A stretch of DNA of 64,000 bases from Raphanus sativus. Its lineage: Eukaryota > Streptophyta > Magnoliopsida > Brassicales > Brassicaceae. The position numbers were made by a program, and so were the translations under genes. The stretch is from NCBI RefSeq assembly GCF_000801105.2, contig NC_079516.1, forward strand, positions 4,836,001-4,900,000. The letters run 5' to 3'. Under the pieces are notes generated by a model. The model did not search any database, was not told the origin of the DNA, and worked only from the letters and a program-made list of their open reading frames with translations. This document shows positions 34,093-46,318 of this stretch, in pieces. Every line of letters starts with the position of its first letter. The stretch's first letter is position 1.

Positions 34093-35632
34093 CTAATTAT
34101 AGAATCTAAAATCCGCCGGTTCTTGAGGAAACTGACGATCATAAGAACAAGAAGAACGTTTTTCTTGCTGCGGTTGCGGTTGGACCATCCTCACGCCGCT
34201 AACGCTACTCCTAGCCGCCATAATCTCATCAAGAGACAACCTCTTTCTATCAGGACGCTGTCTCGGCGCGCTATGGGAACGCACCTTGGCCTTAAACGAC
34301 TGCGTATTAGCCATATAACTCGGTGTCATCAAACCAGGATAATTCGGCCTAAAACAAACGTCTCTGGAAACGCTTTTTGCCGGTGAAGGAGGTGTATAGT
34401 AATGATGATTATTCGCCATCGATGAAGAGAATCTTGGAGTGTTTTGAGCCGTGGGAAACTTGCATTTATCTCCTGGAAAACTCCATTCGAAGTCTTTGCC
34501 TTGATAGATGAAATCATCACCACACTCGGACACAGCAACATTCATTCTCTTCGATCTTGATTTCGTTTTGTAAGTGTCGATCTCAACAATCTTGGGACTG
34601 GTCTCATCATACACGTTGTTGTTGAAGCTCTGTCTCTCAACAGAGATTGATATTCTCTTGCTATGGACTTCGCTTCTTGAATCATCAAACCTCTCCTATT
34701 GAATAATCATTAAACATAAGTTTGATCATAGAGATCTGTGGTAGAAACTGAGACTGACAATAGAAGGGAATGGTTCTTCTTACAAGGGAATGTCTAGGAT
34801 GTAACATGTTGTTACGGTTGATGCGTTGAGACCGAACGCTAGTTTGTGCTCTGATGAGAGCTTGCATGCTGTGTAGCGTTTCGGCGGCGCGTTTGCGAAC
34901 CAAGTATCCTCTCACCAAAGCTTGGAGCTTCACTAGACCTTTCAAAGCTCTCAACGCTTTCCTCGCCTAAAACAAAATTCAAATTTAATATTTTTAAAAA
35001 ACTTACGAAAAGCTTAACAATTATATTAATGTGTTTAATTAGAAAAAAAAAAGTTTTTTTGAAATTAACAAAGACGTGTACTGTTTCATTAAGGAAGATG
35101 TGTAAGGACCAAGCAACGTACAGACATGCTTTTTCTTTAGACATCCGATTCTAAACTATACCCACATGGCAAAACTCGATCTTTCGTGTCTAAACGATAT
35201 GAAAAAAAAAAAGAGTTTTAAGGAGATAGTTTATTAATTTACCAAATAGCCCTTGAAGACTGTTTGAATTTTCACGGCGGCCCACCGCTCAACTCCGTTC
35301 CCGCCGGTATATCCTCCGGCTCTCCCGTTACTTGTTAGCCTAACCACCGCGACGGCAGCTTGCGCAGCTGCAACCGCTGCGTCTGCGGCTGCGGCAGTGG
35401 CGGCAGCAACAGCAATGGCGTGTTTGTTCTGTTCCTTGTCTGTTTCTGCCAAGTATGTTCTGAGCCAGACGGAGTCTGCTTGGAGAACTTTCCGGTGAAT
35501 GAGGGACCCACCAGCTTCTCCTCCTCCATTGCCGGAATACTCACTTTCGCCATCGCCGGAAACTCGGTTCTCTTTCTCTTTGCTCTTTTTCATACCGAAA
35601 ATGCCCTTGAACCATCTTGATGCTCTGCCCAT
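34093..35632 (-). CDS. IQD26: IQ67-domain protein, IQD26-like
   Basis: Exons on -: 35632-35243, 34966-34784, 34695-34093, all phase 0, encoding 391 residues, close to Arabidopsis IQD26 (At3g16490). N-terminus [20 protein letters not shown] is basic. An alanine-rich helix follows, then the IQ67 domain spanning the exon 1/2 junction: first IQ motif [20 protein letters not shown], then [17 protein letters not shown] with 1-5-10 type calmodulin sites and [11 protein letters not shown]. The C-terminal third has [27 protein letters not shown] and [14 protein letters not shown], the conserved DUF4005-like tail. The family binds calmodulin and microtubules. The intron in the middle of IQ67 is the hallmark position. 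Confidence 0.95.
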
Positions 35633-35809
35633 CTTCTTGAAGAACAGTCAAAGATGTTGACGCGATTTAAAGAGTAAAAAAGATTCAGAGGTGAGAGATC
35701 ACAAATACCCAGAAGAAATGGAGAGTAAAACTTTATGGCACTGAAACAGAAGAAACAGAATGATGTTTAGTGAAAGAAGCACTGCAAAAAGGGAGGGATA
35801 AGAACTTGA

Positions 35810-35876
35810 GAGAGAGAGAGAGAGGGAGCGATGGAAATAGATTCTTGAAGATAACCATCATGTTCGTATTTATATA
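35810..35876 (-). promoter_or_regulatory. IQD26 core promoter: TATA box and GA repeat
   Basis: TATATAAATA on - at 35876-35867, about 235 bases upstream of the ATG. A (GA)n tract at about 35811-35827, a CT-rich leader on the coding strand, lies just downstream of the expected start. Confidence 0.5.
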
Positions 35877-36156
35877 TAAGTACTAGTATTTGAATTTCAA
35901 CTCGAGCAAGGGACAAATATGTTGATTATAATAAACTATTTATGTACATTTGTTATGGAGAATTTTTGTTTGAAATGCAACGTTTGGTAAAGAGCTAGCT
36001 AACCTTTTCTTTATACGATCTAGCTTCAAATATAAGGTAACGTATTTAATTTGTAGCTTTAATTTGTTTTACCAGAAAAACCTATTTTATTTACAAAGAT
36101 TAACAAATACTAACATTTTTAATTTAAGCGTCAAAGTGAAGCTAAGGGGTAATTAA
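35877..36156. other. IQD26 upstream region
   Basis: Nothing beyond AT-rich promoter DNA. Confidence 0.35.
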
Positions 36157-36559
36157 GGGGGTGTTAGTAGGAATTACATTTATAATTATTGTTAGAAATT
36201 TAAAAATTTATAGTTATTGGTTAATGGATTCTAACATTTTTATAAAATCAAGTGCTATTGGTTTGATGATTTTATAATGACATATGAAATCTATTTATTC
36301 AAAAAGTCTAACTTTTAAAGATTATTAATTCTACAAAAAATAGTCTTATTGGTATTTAAATTCTTAACACTTTAACTCATGAAACAAGAATTCAAAATAT
36401 TGCATATATAAAGATTTTTAAAATCATTGTAGTAGAATAGTTTCATAAACTTTTAAATATGAAAATTCATTAGAATTTTTTATAAATTTAATTTAACAAA
36501 TCTCTTGATTCTTAAATCAATCAAATCTACTTAAATTTATCTCCCACTAATCTCCTCTA
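36157..36559. mobile_element. MITE with GGGGGTGTTAGTAGGA ends
   Basis: Left end GGGGGTGTTAGTAGGA, right end complement GGAGATTAGTGGGA. The imperfect inverted repeat resembles the 32.4 kb MITE in layout (G-run then TTAG/TTAT). About 400 bases, AT-rich, no coding sequence, about 300 bases upstream of the IQD26 TATA box. Confidence 0.5.
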
Positions 36560-38096
36560 GACTTGTTTTTCTCAGCAAATCGATCTTTTGAAATATGTAA
36601 TTATAAATTTATCAGTTGATCAAAGAAAAATTATTTAGCATAGAAAGAAGAAGACAACTTTTTTTTGGTAAAATAAGAAGAAAATATTTTTCTAGTTTTG
36701 TAATTGTAAGACAAGCAGTTACTTCATTTGAAAATACCTTGGATTCAGCTTCAATGAACTGACAACAGTTGTAATCATACTTTCTGAAACGTGAAAAGTA
36801 GGAATCATTACTCATAAATTTTGAAAGCGAATTATTTGATAAAAACAAAAGAAGAGATAAACCTTAAGCTAAAATAATACTGTGTTTACCGTATATTTTC
36901 TACAGTGTCTAGATTTTAGGGCAGTGCATAATTATCTGTAAAAAAAGATCTGACACAACCTCGTGAAGTACTGAATTACAAGACAAAATGATGTCATGGA
37001 AAGACAAAGGATGGAGCGCTCTATTTTTTATAAAGCTATTTATTCGAATTACTTCTTTAAAATATGCAAAAATGGAAAGAAAAATAGGAAATCGAACACA
37101 ACGGACCACGGATCTGCAGACAAACAATGAAGACGAACAGAGTAAATTACTTTTTATTATTTTTTCAAACTAAAACTACACATAAACACTCCTCAGAGAT
37201 TCAAAAGTGGTGTCTCTGCCTTCCCATTGAGTAATAAAAAATGTCTTTATGGAGCATTGTGTTCTTACTCGATTTTAGAGATACCCTTCTCGTAATTGTC
37301 GTCATTAACTTAATTTGATTATCTTCACTTCCAGTCCTCAACCCATAAATAATCTCATTTATTTCTAAATGCAAACTAAAACAGAACATTTTAAGTTCAA
37401 ATATCTAATGAATTATGAATCATAACCGCTAATTAATCTGTTGTTATTTGGTATATGAAGTATACACTTTAAGCTAATTGCATTGATTATGGAATCATGT
37501 TGAATTGTTTCTAAATCAAGTGTGGTTTAGAAATGGAATGAGTGTATGATTTGATGATTATAGTAGTTCGAATGTTTATTGAAATAAAATGGCAATACCC
37601 AATTACCAAACTTTAATTATGGCCGTGGTTAAGGAACGTTGACCATGACACTTTCCATTGTTAATGCTAGCTTCTGGGAAACAAATGCGATTCTGGAAAA
37701 TAAATAAAAAGTTAGAAACTTTATGTATTAATGATGAGTTTGCGTTACCAATCAAAGAAGTTAGTAGCATTGCGTTTGTCTACCTCGATAAATGAAATTA
37801 ACTTTGTGAAACAATGTACCTTTTAACGTTCTTCTTTGTACTTTTTGGGATGTGGTTTATTTGGTAGAGTTGGGTATAGATTCTAGAGTCGGTTATGGGA
37901 ATGTCGGGGTAGCAAAATGTATACATCCGGAACAAAAAAATGTATCAATAATTTTAATTAACGTAACAAAAAGAAGCACTAGATAAGCATTTATATTTTC
38001 ATCTAAAATCTATATTATTATATGAAAAGTAAATTTATTGATTTTCATTTCCCCGTAATTTTATGTTTAATCATATTTTATATATATACTATTAAT
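36560..38096. other. Intergenic, no gene seen
   Basis: AT-rich DNA; open frames here are short and lack homology that I recognise. Confidence 0.5.
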
Positions 38097-38344
38097 TCAT
38101 ATGTTTCGTAATAAGTATCATTCTATTTTTTTCTTATTATACAAAAAATGTCATTTTACAATTCCAAGACAAATTCTTATTTTCAGCTGAAAATTTATTG
38201 TAAATTGCATTGATTTTATAAATAATTTTATTTATTTTAAATATTATTGATCAGAGAAATATAATTAATAACAATTTACATATATTTCCTTCACTTTCTG
38301 TGTGAAAAATGTCAAAGTGACACTTATTCAGAAACAGATGGAAT
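38097..38344. mobile_element. MITE, about 250 bases
   Basis: Left ATATGTTTCGTAATAAGTAT and right complement ATCTGTTTCTGAATAAGTGT form imperfect terminal inverted repeats. The centre is AT-rich and non-coding. It belongs to the CTCCCTCYGTTTC-type MITE superfamily. Confidence 0.6.
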
Positions 38345-40395
38345 ATTGACTAGATGATGGCTCACACATTTGTGAGGACTAACATATATTCAATTAACTA
38401 AAATTTGAACATAATTTTTAATTTCAATCTAAATTATCTAATTATTTTTAATTGTTAAACTAATCAAAATATATAATTTACCTATTTTATTACAATGCAA
38501 CATAGATAACAGTTTGATATTTTCATAATCTTTTATTTATTTTGTCACCAAGCCACACACGTAAAAAGAATCATCATCATAATAACCTAATAAGTTTTAT
38601 TGATACTTTTAAATAACATAAAAGATAATTATACAAAATAAATTATAATTACTAATTAGGTGATAATTTTAGTTTTGCTTATTTGTTATGTTCTCGATAA
38701 TTTTAGGTTATTTTACTTAGTTACAATGTTTTATTATTTTAGAAGCTTATTTGTCATATTCAACGATTTAGTATGGGTCATTAGTTTTAATAAATAACTT
38801 TCTGAACTGTTAGTTTCTAAACATTTTTAGTGATTACTTAGTAAATATTGTCATTATATTCAGATAATAATAATCATTGAGTATTATCAAATTTCAGCAA
38901 TAATTTTATAGTTTTGTTAATCTTATGTTTACTTTAATAATATTAAATTGTTTAATTTTGTTTAATTAATTACTTTTAAAAGGAATTTTGTTTATCTTTT
39001 ATGTCACCAAATTATGTTACCAATTAAATAATATGAGTAAAGAATAAAATCTATAAAATACAACATATATAGATTATTACTTTTAGTTTATAAAATCTTA
39101 GTTAAATAGAAGTATATTTTAATTATTTTAGATTTTGTTAATAGGTGTCATTATATACTTGGATCAAGAGAGAATTCATATAAATTGCAATTAAGATTGA
39201 TGAAGAGAGGTTTGATTTCATAGGTTTTGTAGATTTATCTTATATGATATTTTAACGTATTAATAAAACTTTATTATGCTATTATGATAATGTTATTTTT
39301 ACATGTGTGGTTTATTGATAGAATAAATAAAAAATGGAAGTATCGAACTATTATTTATTTTGTGTTGTAATAAAAAATAAAATATCTTCTGATTAGTTTA
39401 ATATTTGAAACTAATTAAATAATTTAGATTAAAATTAAAAAAAAATTGAATTTGAATTAGTTGGAAATATATTAGTCCGAAAAAGTGTGCGGTCACCATG
39501 AGATACATAAATATTTACATATCAAAATAGTGAACTACCTATATTTGTGGCAGGACTGTTTTATATGCTGAGTATGCGATATTAAATATCAGATGTAAAC
39601 TAGGATGACAAACAAATGAATCAAAATTGAGTAAACTGTGTTTCGATGATTTGTTTCAGAAAGATTTATGTTTTACAAAAACAAAATATTTCAAAACAAA
39701 TTAATTTTTTAAAATTTTCAATATAATTATTATATTTTCAATATATCTTATTAGGTAATAATAGTAAAATGTAATATTTTAACAAATAATTATGTTTATT
39801 AAATCTCTATTGACTAAAAATTGTAGAAAATAATTAATTACAAAATAGTTAATTTATAATCAAAATTTAATGTGTTTTATTATGTGTAAAATTATAACAC
39901 ATGAATCATTTTAAAATATATATATCAAAGAGATTATTTATAACCTTTATATGTTTGTTGTTTAAATATCTTTCACATATGGTGTGAAGATTAATTTGTA
40001 AAAATAGCAAGTAATAAATTATATTGACCAAAAAAGTTATTAATAAAGTAGTGATTTCTAATAGTGTTTCCACATGTTATCATCACATTAAAAAATATTC
40101 TAAGCACTACTAGTAAATTTAAAACCATTCTAGGTGAATCAGAATAATCTTCCAAGCTTTATTATTCAAAATTATAATAAACTGTTTTTTGTCAACAAAG
40201 TACTGTATTTGATATGTCTGATTTAAATATCTGCATCTCTTTTAATTGTTTTTTACCACTGTTTTAATTGTTTTTACCATTCATAATGTAAGAGTTAAAC
40301 CACTAGATTGTCCAAGAGTTTCATTGTCCAACCACAGTTCAACACAATGTAGTTTGGAGATGACTCCTAGTTGATGGGATGGACTCTGTTACATT
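38345..40395. other. AT-rich intergenic region, no gene seen
   Basis: 2 kb of AT-rich DNA. The segment 38670-39130 resembles 13920-14510 (shared landmarks such as TTGAGTCATTAGTTTTAATAAATAA-like text and ATAATTTTATAAC/GTTCATCTTATGTTTACTTTA), so an old dispersed repeat is present in both places. Confidence 0.45.
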
Positions 40396-40604
40396 CAGGG
40401 GCGGACGCAGCAATGAATTTTAATGGAGTCAAAAACATTTAAAGGGACATTAATGAGTTTGAACCCTGGTTTTTGGGGGTTTAGAAGTCATACTTTACCA
40501 ATTATGCTACTGAAATTTTGCCAACTTATTGTACAGAATCAACACTTCATTAGATTTTTGTGGTGTCAGATGACCCCTCTAGTGATAATGTGGGTCCGTC
40601 CCTT
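40396..40604. mobile_element. hAT MITE with perfect 8-base target duplication
   Basis: 209 bases. Ends CAGGGGCGGACGCA and complement AAGGGACGGACCCA, flanked by GTTACATT on both sides (40388-40395 and 40605-40612). On - the centre has tRNA-like boxes: TAGCATAATTGG (box A-like) and GGTTCAAAC (box B-like). Confidence 0.8.
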
Positions 40605-40700
40605 GTTACATTATAAATTAATTGCGCACCGCAACATGTTTTAGTGCGTTTACCAGTAGTTTCACACATAACATGATGTAGTTTTCGTAGTATTTGTATA

Positions 40701-40958
40701 TTCTCTCCGTACCATTTTAAATGATGTTTAAGCATTTTTATTTTGCTTCATAATAAGTGAGGTTTTCACATTTCTAGATAAAATTTAATGTCAATTGAAA
40801 TTTGCAACCAATTACAAAATACTACATGTTTTTCTTATTGGTTAGACTGATTTTATTTAATGCAATTTTATGTAACCAAGATAATTCCATAGAAATTTGT
40901 ATTTTCTTAATCTTTGTGTAAAAACCTTAAACATCACTTAAAATAGTACAAAGCCAGT
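40701..40958. mobile_element. Stowaway/Mariner-like MITE
   Basis: Left TTCTCTCCGTACCATTTTAA then ATGATGTTTAAG, right complement TACTGGCTTTGTACTATTTT then AAGTGATGTTTAAG. The inverted repeats are diverged at the very tips. About 258 bases, non-coding. Confidence 0.65.
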
Positions 40959-41068
40959 ATAATACTTCTAATGGATTATGGAGTGTATTTTTTGGTCTAC
41001 CAATTTATTATCTCGAGGCCTAATGGACAATTGCAAGTTCTAAAGAAGATCTTAAATCAGTAAAGGGT

Positions 41069-41465
41069 GTCATTGAATAGGGTATTTAACAGAATTGAAT
41101 GTAATTCAAATTCAGCAATAAATCTAATGTTATTTGATCGAGTATTTAGTAATCCTTCTATTTCCAAAAGATAGATGTTTTGGAATTTTCACACTTTTTA
41201 ATAAAACATATTAAAGTTTAGCTATAAATGCATCGTTTTCTGTAATTTTATATTTCCTATACTTTTAAACCAATAAGATTTTACGAATTAGAATTAATAT
41301 TTTTGAACTTCACAATTTTTCATTATTAGTTGACAAAAATTGTATTAAAAATATAAAACATCTATCTTTTTGAAACAATTTTTTTTCTCTAGAACATCTA
41401 TCTTTTAGGAACGGAGAGAATAGATACTACTATTTAAATCTATTAAAAACCCTATTATTCAATGT
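41069..41465. mobile_element. Outer MITE interrupted by a second MITE
   Basis: Left arm GTCATTGAATAGGGTATTT (about 41072) pairs with the right arm complement GACATTGAATAATAGGGTTTT (about 41465). The inverted arms are split by the element at 41153-41421, giving a nested structure. Confidence 0.5.
41153..41421. mobile_element. Inner Stowaway-like MITE
   Basis: Left CCTTCTATTTCCAAAAGATAG and right complement TTCTCTCCGTTCCTAAAAGATAG form inverted repeats of over 30 bases including AGATAGATGTT. It sits within the element at 41069-41465. Confidence 0.7.
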
Positions 41466-41531
41466 CTTTGTTACGGTGAATCCCAATGGAATTCAGTGTA
41501 TCTTTTTAACTAAAACAAGACTAAAACAATA

Positions 41532-41777
41532 CTCTTTCCATTTCAAAATGTTACATATTTTAGATTTTTCATACGTTTTAATAAAACACATTAAATTTGC
41601 ATAAATTTTTGTGATTTTCTTTTCATAATTTTAAGCCAATAAAAATCTAACAAGTGCAACTAAGTTTTTTAAAGTTTGCAATTAGTTAATAATGCATGCA
41701 TTAAAAATGCTAAAAAAATAGATTTTTCTGAAACAAAAATTTTCTGTAGAATATGTAATTTTATGAAATGGAGGGAG
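41532..41777. mobile_element. Stowaway/Mariner-like MITE with TA target duplication
   Basis: Left CTCTTTCCATTTCAAAATG, right complement CTCCCTCCATTTCATAAAAT, flanked by TA (41530-41531 and 41778-41779). 246 bases, non-coding. Confidence 0.75.
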
Positions 41778-42870
41778 TACTATATTTTTTATCAGTATTT
41801 GAAGGGTACGAGACTGACTAACAAAATAGAAACACACCCAAAAACAAAAATAGTTTTATTATTCAAGTAAAGAAGATAGAAGATTACGCTAGGATCCATG
41901 TCCCAATTTGATTCAGTTGTATTAGCCATTAGTTTGATTTGATTTAATCCAAGAAGCTACACAAAATGACTTATTTTGTAAAACGTTTGTATCATAAAAC
42001 CAAAAAAAAACATTAATAAATTGATGATGGTTTGAGAAAGTTTTGTAGCATTAATAGAATAAAAATTGAAGATCTTAATTGCCTTAAAAATTTACTAGAA
42101 ATACGGAAAGGTTTTTAAATCGTCGAGCGGAAAATTATTTCAACTCAGAAGCAGAGATAAAAGAAAGGATTGGAGTGTTGCTCTGTAAAATGGCGTACGT
42201 CCATGAAATCATGTTTATTTTCTTGTCTTTTTTTTTATTTGCTAAATTATTTTCTACTGTCTGCGGTAAAAAGAAAAAGAACTTCCGAACTGATTCGAAT
42301 CAATGAGCTTTTTAAGTCGAAAGGAATCAACGAACTTCACATAATCATATCTCAGAGCTTGATTATTTTGCAAACCGACATGATGAAATGATTCCTGTAT
42401 GTTTAAAAAAGAAGAGATTATGAAGTTTGGGTTTTTATAGACAGCTTTAAATAAAACCGCACATTTGAAACCGATGATCTACCTTTTCTATAAGTTGAAA
42501 ATGGCAAGATGAAATCCATCTTTTCAATGTCACTCGCATCGCCGACACGTCTCTTCTAACTGAATATCTGTTATCTCCATTACAGCAACTCTCACTTATT
42601 GAAGACCTTCATACGTGTTTCATCTCACTAACATTCAGCTAATCTAGCATCTGTACAATAATCTAGTTTCATTCTTTGTGCTAGTAGTAAGCAACCCTAT
42701 CTATTGCTAATCAAATTATTCTTACCTTTAAAAGATATACACACATATTATAATAAGTCAAACACGACAATCCAATTAATCATGAACAATAAACAATAAC
42801 CTTGCCTGAAACACTCGCATAAAAATATAGGCCGAGTTGGATTCTCATGAACATCAATTTTACAAATTCA
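41778..42870. other. Intergenic, no gene seen
   Basis: No feature recognised between the MITE cluster and the RPA-carrying Helitron. Confidence 0.45.
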
Positions 42871-43015
42871 CTACATCATGACCCGCTCGACCGAGCGGGT
42901 GTTAATTTTTTTTATCTTTGTTCGTACTAAATGTTATACATGATTGTTATGTGTATTAATTTTAAATTTTGAGAAATAAAAATGTGTTTAAATGTGTTTA
43001 AATAAACAATGTGTA

Positions 43016-43282
43016 CTAATGTGATTCCTTTGGCACGCTGCTGCAATCTTTACACCATATAAAACAGAAAAAAACAGATTTATAAACCAATAGAATAGAA
43101 AAAAAACTTATAAAAGCTGAAACAAATGCAAGTACAGATTCATCTGCGAGGATGCACTCAAATGTGTCGCCTCCAAAACCGGTGTTTTGTTTCCAACAAT
43201 GAAGAACTTCAACTCGAATTTTCCAATTGTTTCTTAAAGGTTTCACACCATCTATCATAACTAAAGTGCTAGGTTTCGACAT
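43016..43282 (-). pseudogene. RPA1 (replication protein A large subunit)-like N-terminal fragment
   Basis: On -, ATG at 43282 opens MSKPSTLVMIDGVKPLRNNW followed by VEVLHCWKQNTGFGGDTFEC and ILADE, the start of the first OB-fold typical of plant RPA1-like and Helitron-associated RPA genes. After about residue 48 the frame runs into what looks like intron (GT after GATGAATCT), and only a short piece near 43045-43020 resembles a second exon. The remaining OB-folds are missing. Helitrons of plants often carry RPA-like genes; here only a stub is left. Confidence 0.65.
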
Positions 43283-44054
43283 TGTGTTTATTTGGGAGTT
43301 TTGTGGATGTCGTATGGTGAATAAGAAGTCGAGTATTTATGGACAAATTTTTGTGAGGTGAAAAAGAATATTTCACATTCAATTAAATCAACCATAATAA
43401 ATAAAATATCACAATTTGATCGACTCCTAGATTTTCGCTTGGATAAAATATACTTGGAAAATAGGATTTTCCATAACTGATTATTTAAACAACTTGGAGA
43501 AGGGTTTTTCTATAAAAAAATATTGACTGTATTTTTAAAGGAAAGGAATATCCGATAATCAATTACATTAACCATAGTAAATACTAAGAACATCGATTTT
43601 ATTATTTTCTAGATTTTAGGTTTGATAGAATAAACTTAGAGAAAAATATTTTCTATAACCGATTTTTAAAACTTGCGATATTATTAAATCTGATATTGTA
43701 GGCATGTTAAATCAACTTGGAGAAGTGGTTTTGCTATAAAAGATTATTTAGTGTATATTTTAGAATTGAGAGATTCAATTTTTTAAAGGAACAATATGGA
43801 CCAATCTTAAGATGAATTATATATAATTGCAATATGGATAAACAGATGAATTATACATAATTGCAATATGGACCAATCTTAAGAAGCTGGATGAGTGTGA
43901 GCATGATGGTTTTATTACAAATACTATGTCTAATTTGTATATGATCATGGCAGGGATTATGGTTGCACATTTGAGTTGATCAGATATATTAGTATCTAAT
44001 TTCAGTATCTAATTTCTATGTATGTGACGATTCATATGTATCTTAGTATTCTTA

Positions 44055-44055
<1 letters not shown>

Positions 44056-44091
<36 letters not shown>

Positions 44092-44170
44092 CAATATAGA
44101 CAGATATATGAATGGTACGTATTTCATAGGAATGGTATCTATATATTATATATATATATATATTATATAT
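44056..44170. repeat. TA microsatellites inside the Helitron
   Basis: (TA)n at 44060-44086 and again at 44138-44166. The open frame across them codes only Tyr/Ile runs and is not a gene. Confidence 0.9.
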
Positions 44171-44616
44171 AATTGCAATATGGACAAACAGATGAATTAT
44201 GTATAATTGCAATATAATTATAAAATTTAGTTTCAGAGCAATGGTACATATTATATTCTTAGTATATAAATCGACATGTAATAATGGTACGTATTAAATT
44301 CACATGTAATAATATGCGAAAACCGTATATGGTATGTATTATAAATAAGGGATGATAATTAATTTAAATATAAAAGATCCACCTTTAAAATCTACCTAGA
44401 AGAAGTTGTAATGTTTCTGTTTTAATAAGATAGATAGTGAAAAATAATATTATTGTATACATTCATGAACATAGTCGAAGTGAGCTTCCCGTTCCATATT
44501 TATGTCATGCCAATGCATCTATTACAAGAATCTATCTAACTCATCATTCTAATTAACTTCAATATATATGAAATTTTTTTATATACCTTTTCTTTTAATT
44601 TCTTCTTTCGCCTGAC

Positions 44617-44785
44617 TTAACCCTGCGTGCACTGGCCATAAGACCTCCTTTTATGACATTGGCACTCTTTAAAGCTAGCTTCTTCAGGCCATCTCTCAAG
44701 AACCTCTGTTTCTGCTGCTTCTTCCTCTTCCTTACCAAATCCAATATACTTACTTGTCTCTTGCTCGTTCTGAAGTAGATACAAC
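44617..44785 (-). pseudogene. Possible isolated exon of an unrecognised gene
   Basis: On - after a CTTCAG acceptor near 44772, one frame reads NEQETSKYIGFGKEEEEAAE and stops at 44617. Another frame is open and basic (TSKRQVSILDLVRKRKKQQ then FLRDGLKKLALKSANVIKGG), with an amphipathic helix look. GC content exceeds that of the flanks, as expected for exon sequence. No neighbouring exon was found. I do not recognise a family. Confidence 0.3.
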
Positions 44786-45299
44786 AATAAGAAGAGTATA
44801 ATTAAGTTGTTCGCTTTTTTATTCAATGCTACCCTTCTTTAATCATATTTCTTCGTAAAATAATATATACACACATGTTAACCGATGAAGGAGCATAGAG
44901 CAAATTTATGAATGGTTAACCGATGAAGCGACCAAGTCTTAACCTATTTTATGCCAAAAAAATGTTTCTAGAAGCACTCGATTGCTTGGAGACCATTTAC
45001 TCAGAGAAACACTTTTTTTCATATAACTCAATGATCATACAGATACAATATGAGCACACAAGTTATTCCATAGGTCCATTACAGCTTGAAAATAACTTTT
45101 TAACCCTCTTTCTTCTTAAAATATTTTCATTTAATACGTATGTTACACATTTGGTTAACTAGGCCAATACCGATTATCAAAATTTGCCAAAATGGAACAA
45201 AAATCAGCATGGTTGTCCATTTGGTATAATACGTTTTTAGTATATATTTTTTTACAATTCAAGAACTAACCCTAGATTAATTAAATTAAACATATTAAA

Positions 45300-45745
45300 C
45301 ACAGTTTAAAAGTTTAACTGAATTTTAAGAAGTTGAATAAAAAGGAAAAAAAAACATTTTAAAAAGATAAAATTTAAATTTTTTATTTTTTATTAAAAAG
45401 TTTAATAAAACTAAAATTTTTACAAACATTTTAAACTTAAAAAAACATTTTATAAAGTTTATTTAGTATTTTTATTAAAAAAAATATAAAGTTTTATTTT
45501 TGTTTTTATAAAGTTTATAAAGTTTATTTTTATTAAAATTTTGTTAAAAACGTTTTACAAAGTTTTATTTTTATCAAAAACATTTTACAAAGTTTAATTT
45601 TTATTAAAAACGTTTTACAAAGTTTTATTTTTATTTATTTACAAAGGTTTTAAAAAGGTCAAAGTTAAAAAGTTTAATAAAAAGGAAAAAATGGTTTAAA
45701 AAAAGTTTAATAAAAAGGAAAAATGGTTTTTTTAATATTTTGACA
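45300..45745. repeat. Degenerate tandem repeat around TTTTACAAAGTTTTATTTTT
   Basis: A unit of about 36 bases with ATTAAAAACGTTTTACAAAG recurs about five times between 45470 and 45640, flanked by more diverged AT-rich copies. Low complexity, non-coding. Confidence 0.65.
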
Positions 45746-46300
45746 AGGAAATTGATCAAAACACGTTTTAGGAAGTTGATATATTTTTGGAATATGTTTA
45801 GAATATTTTTTTAACTGAAATATCTTTAATTTTCGCAAAATAGTGTCTAGATTTTCGAGTAGTGTCTAAAACACTTCATAAAAGTAGAAACTGCATTTGA
45901 CAAGAAAGTAGATGTCTTTACAATTAGTAAAATTCACATTCTCCATATTTAGAACTTTAACTAAAAGTAGATGGTTTGTTCTAGAAAAGTAGATGACTTG
46001 TTTAATGTAGAATTTATTTTCTTCTAACTCATTTTCTATAGAAGACGAAATCTACTTTTAGTAAAATGTAATTTAAAAAAATTATTTATCAAATTTTCAA
46101 CAAAAAATATGAGTTCGTGTATATGTGTGTTTTATTTATTGTTTATATTTTTAATAATTTTTTTTGATTCATAAAACTATTTATTTAATTAAATTTCAGA
46201 AATAGAAAGGATAAAAAGGAGACAAAAATAATTTTATACCAAAGTGACAACCATGCAGAAATTTTGTTCTATTTTAGAATTTCCCCTACAAACTGTACAA
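45746..46300. other. Intergenic, no gene seen
   Basis: AT-rich DNA with short repeats of AAAAGTAGATG (45885-46060). No gene recognised. Confidence 0.4.
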
Positions 46301-46318
46301 AAATACAATGTTGATTTA

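Larger units (their letters stand above)
42871..44434 (-). mobile_element. Helitron carrying an RPA1-like gene fragment
   Basis: Read on -: start TCTATCTTATTAAAACAGAA at 44434 after a host A; end with hairpin ACCCGCTCG-GT-CGAGCGGGT, a short link, then GTAG (expected CTAG) at 42874-42871 and a host T. 1564 bases. It contains an RPA1-like first exon near its 3' end, several copies of a unit around GATGAATTATACATAATTGC (43815, 43845, 44190), and TA microsatellites. The 5' end is identical over 20 bases to Helitrons I and II. Confidence 0.8.

Noticed and set aside
34123..34386. Arginine-rich open frame opposite IQD26 exon 3
   Set aside because: It is antisense to a well-supported exon with conserved family motifs.
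44018..44206. Open frame of Tyr/Ile repeats
   Set aside because: It is translation of TA microsatellites inside a Helitron.
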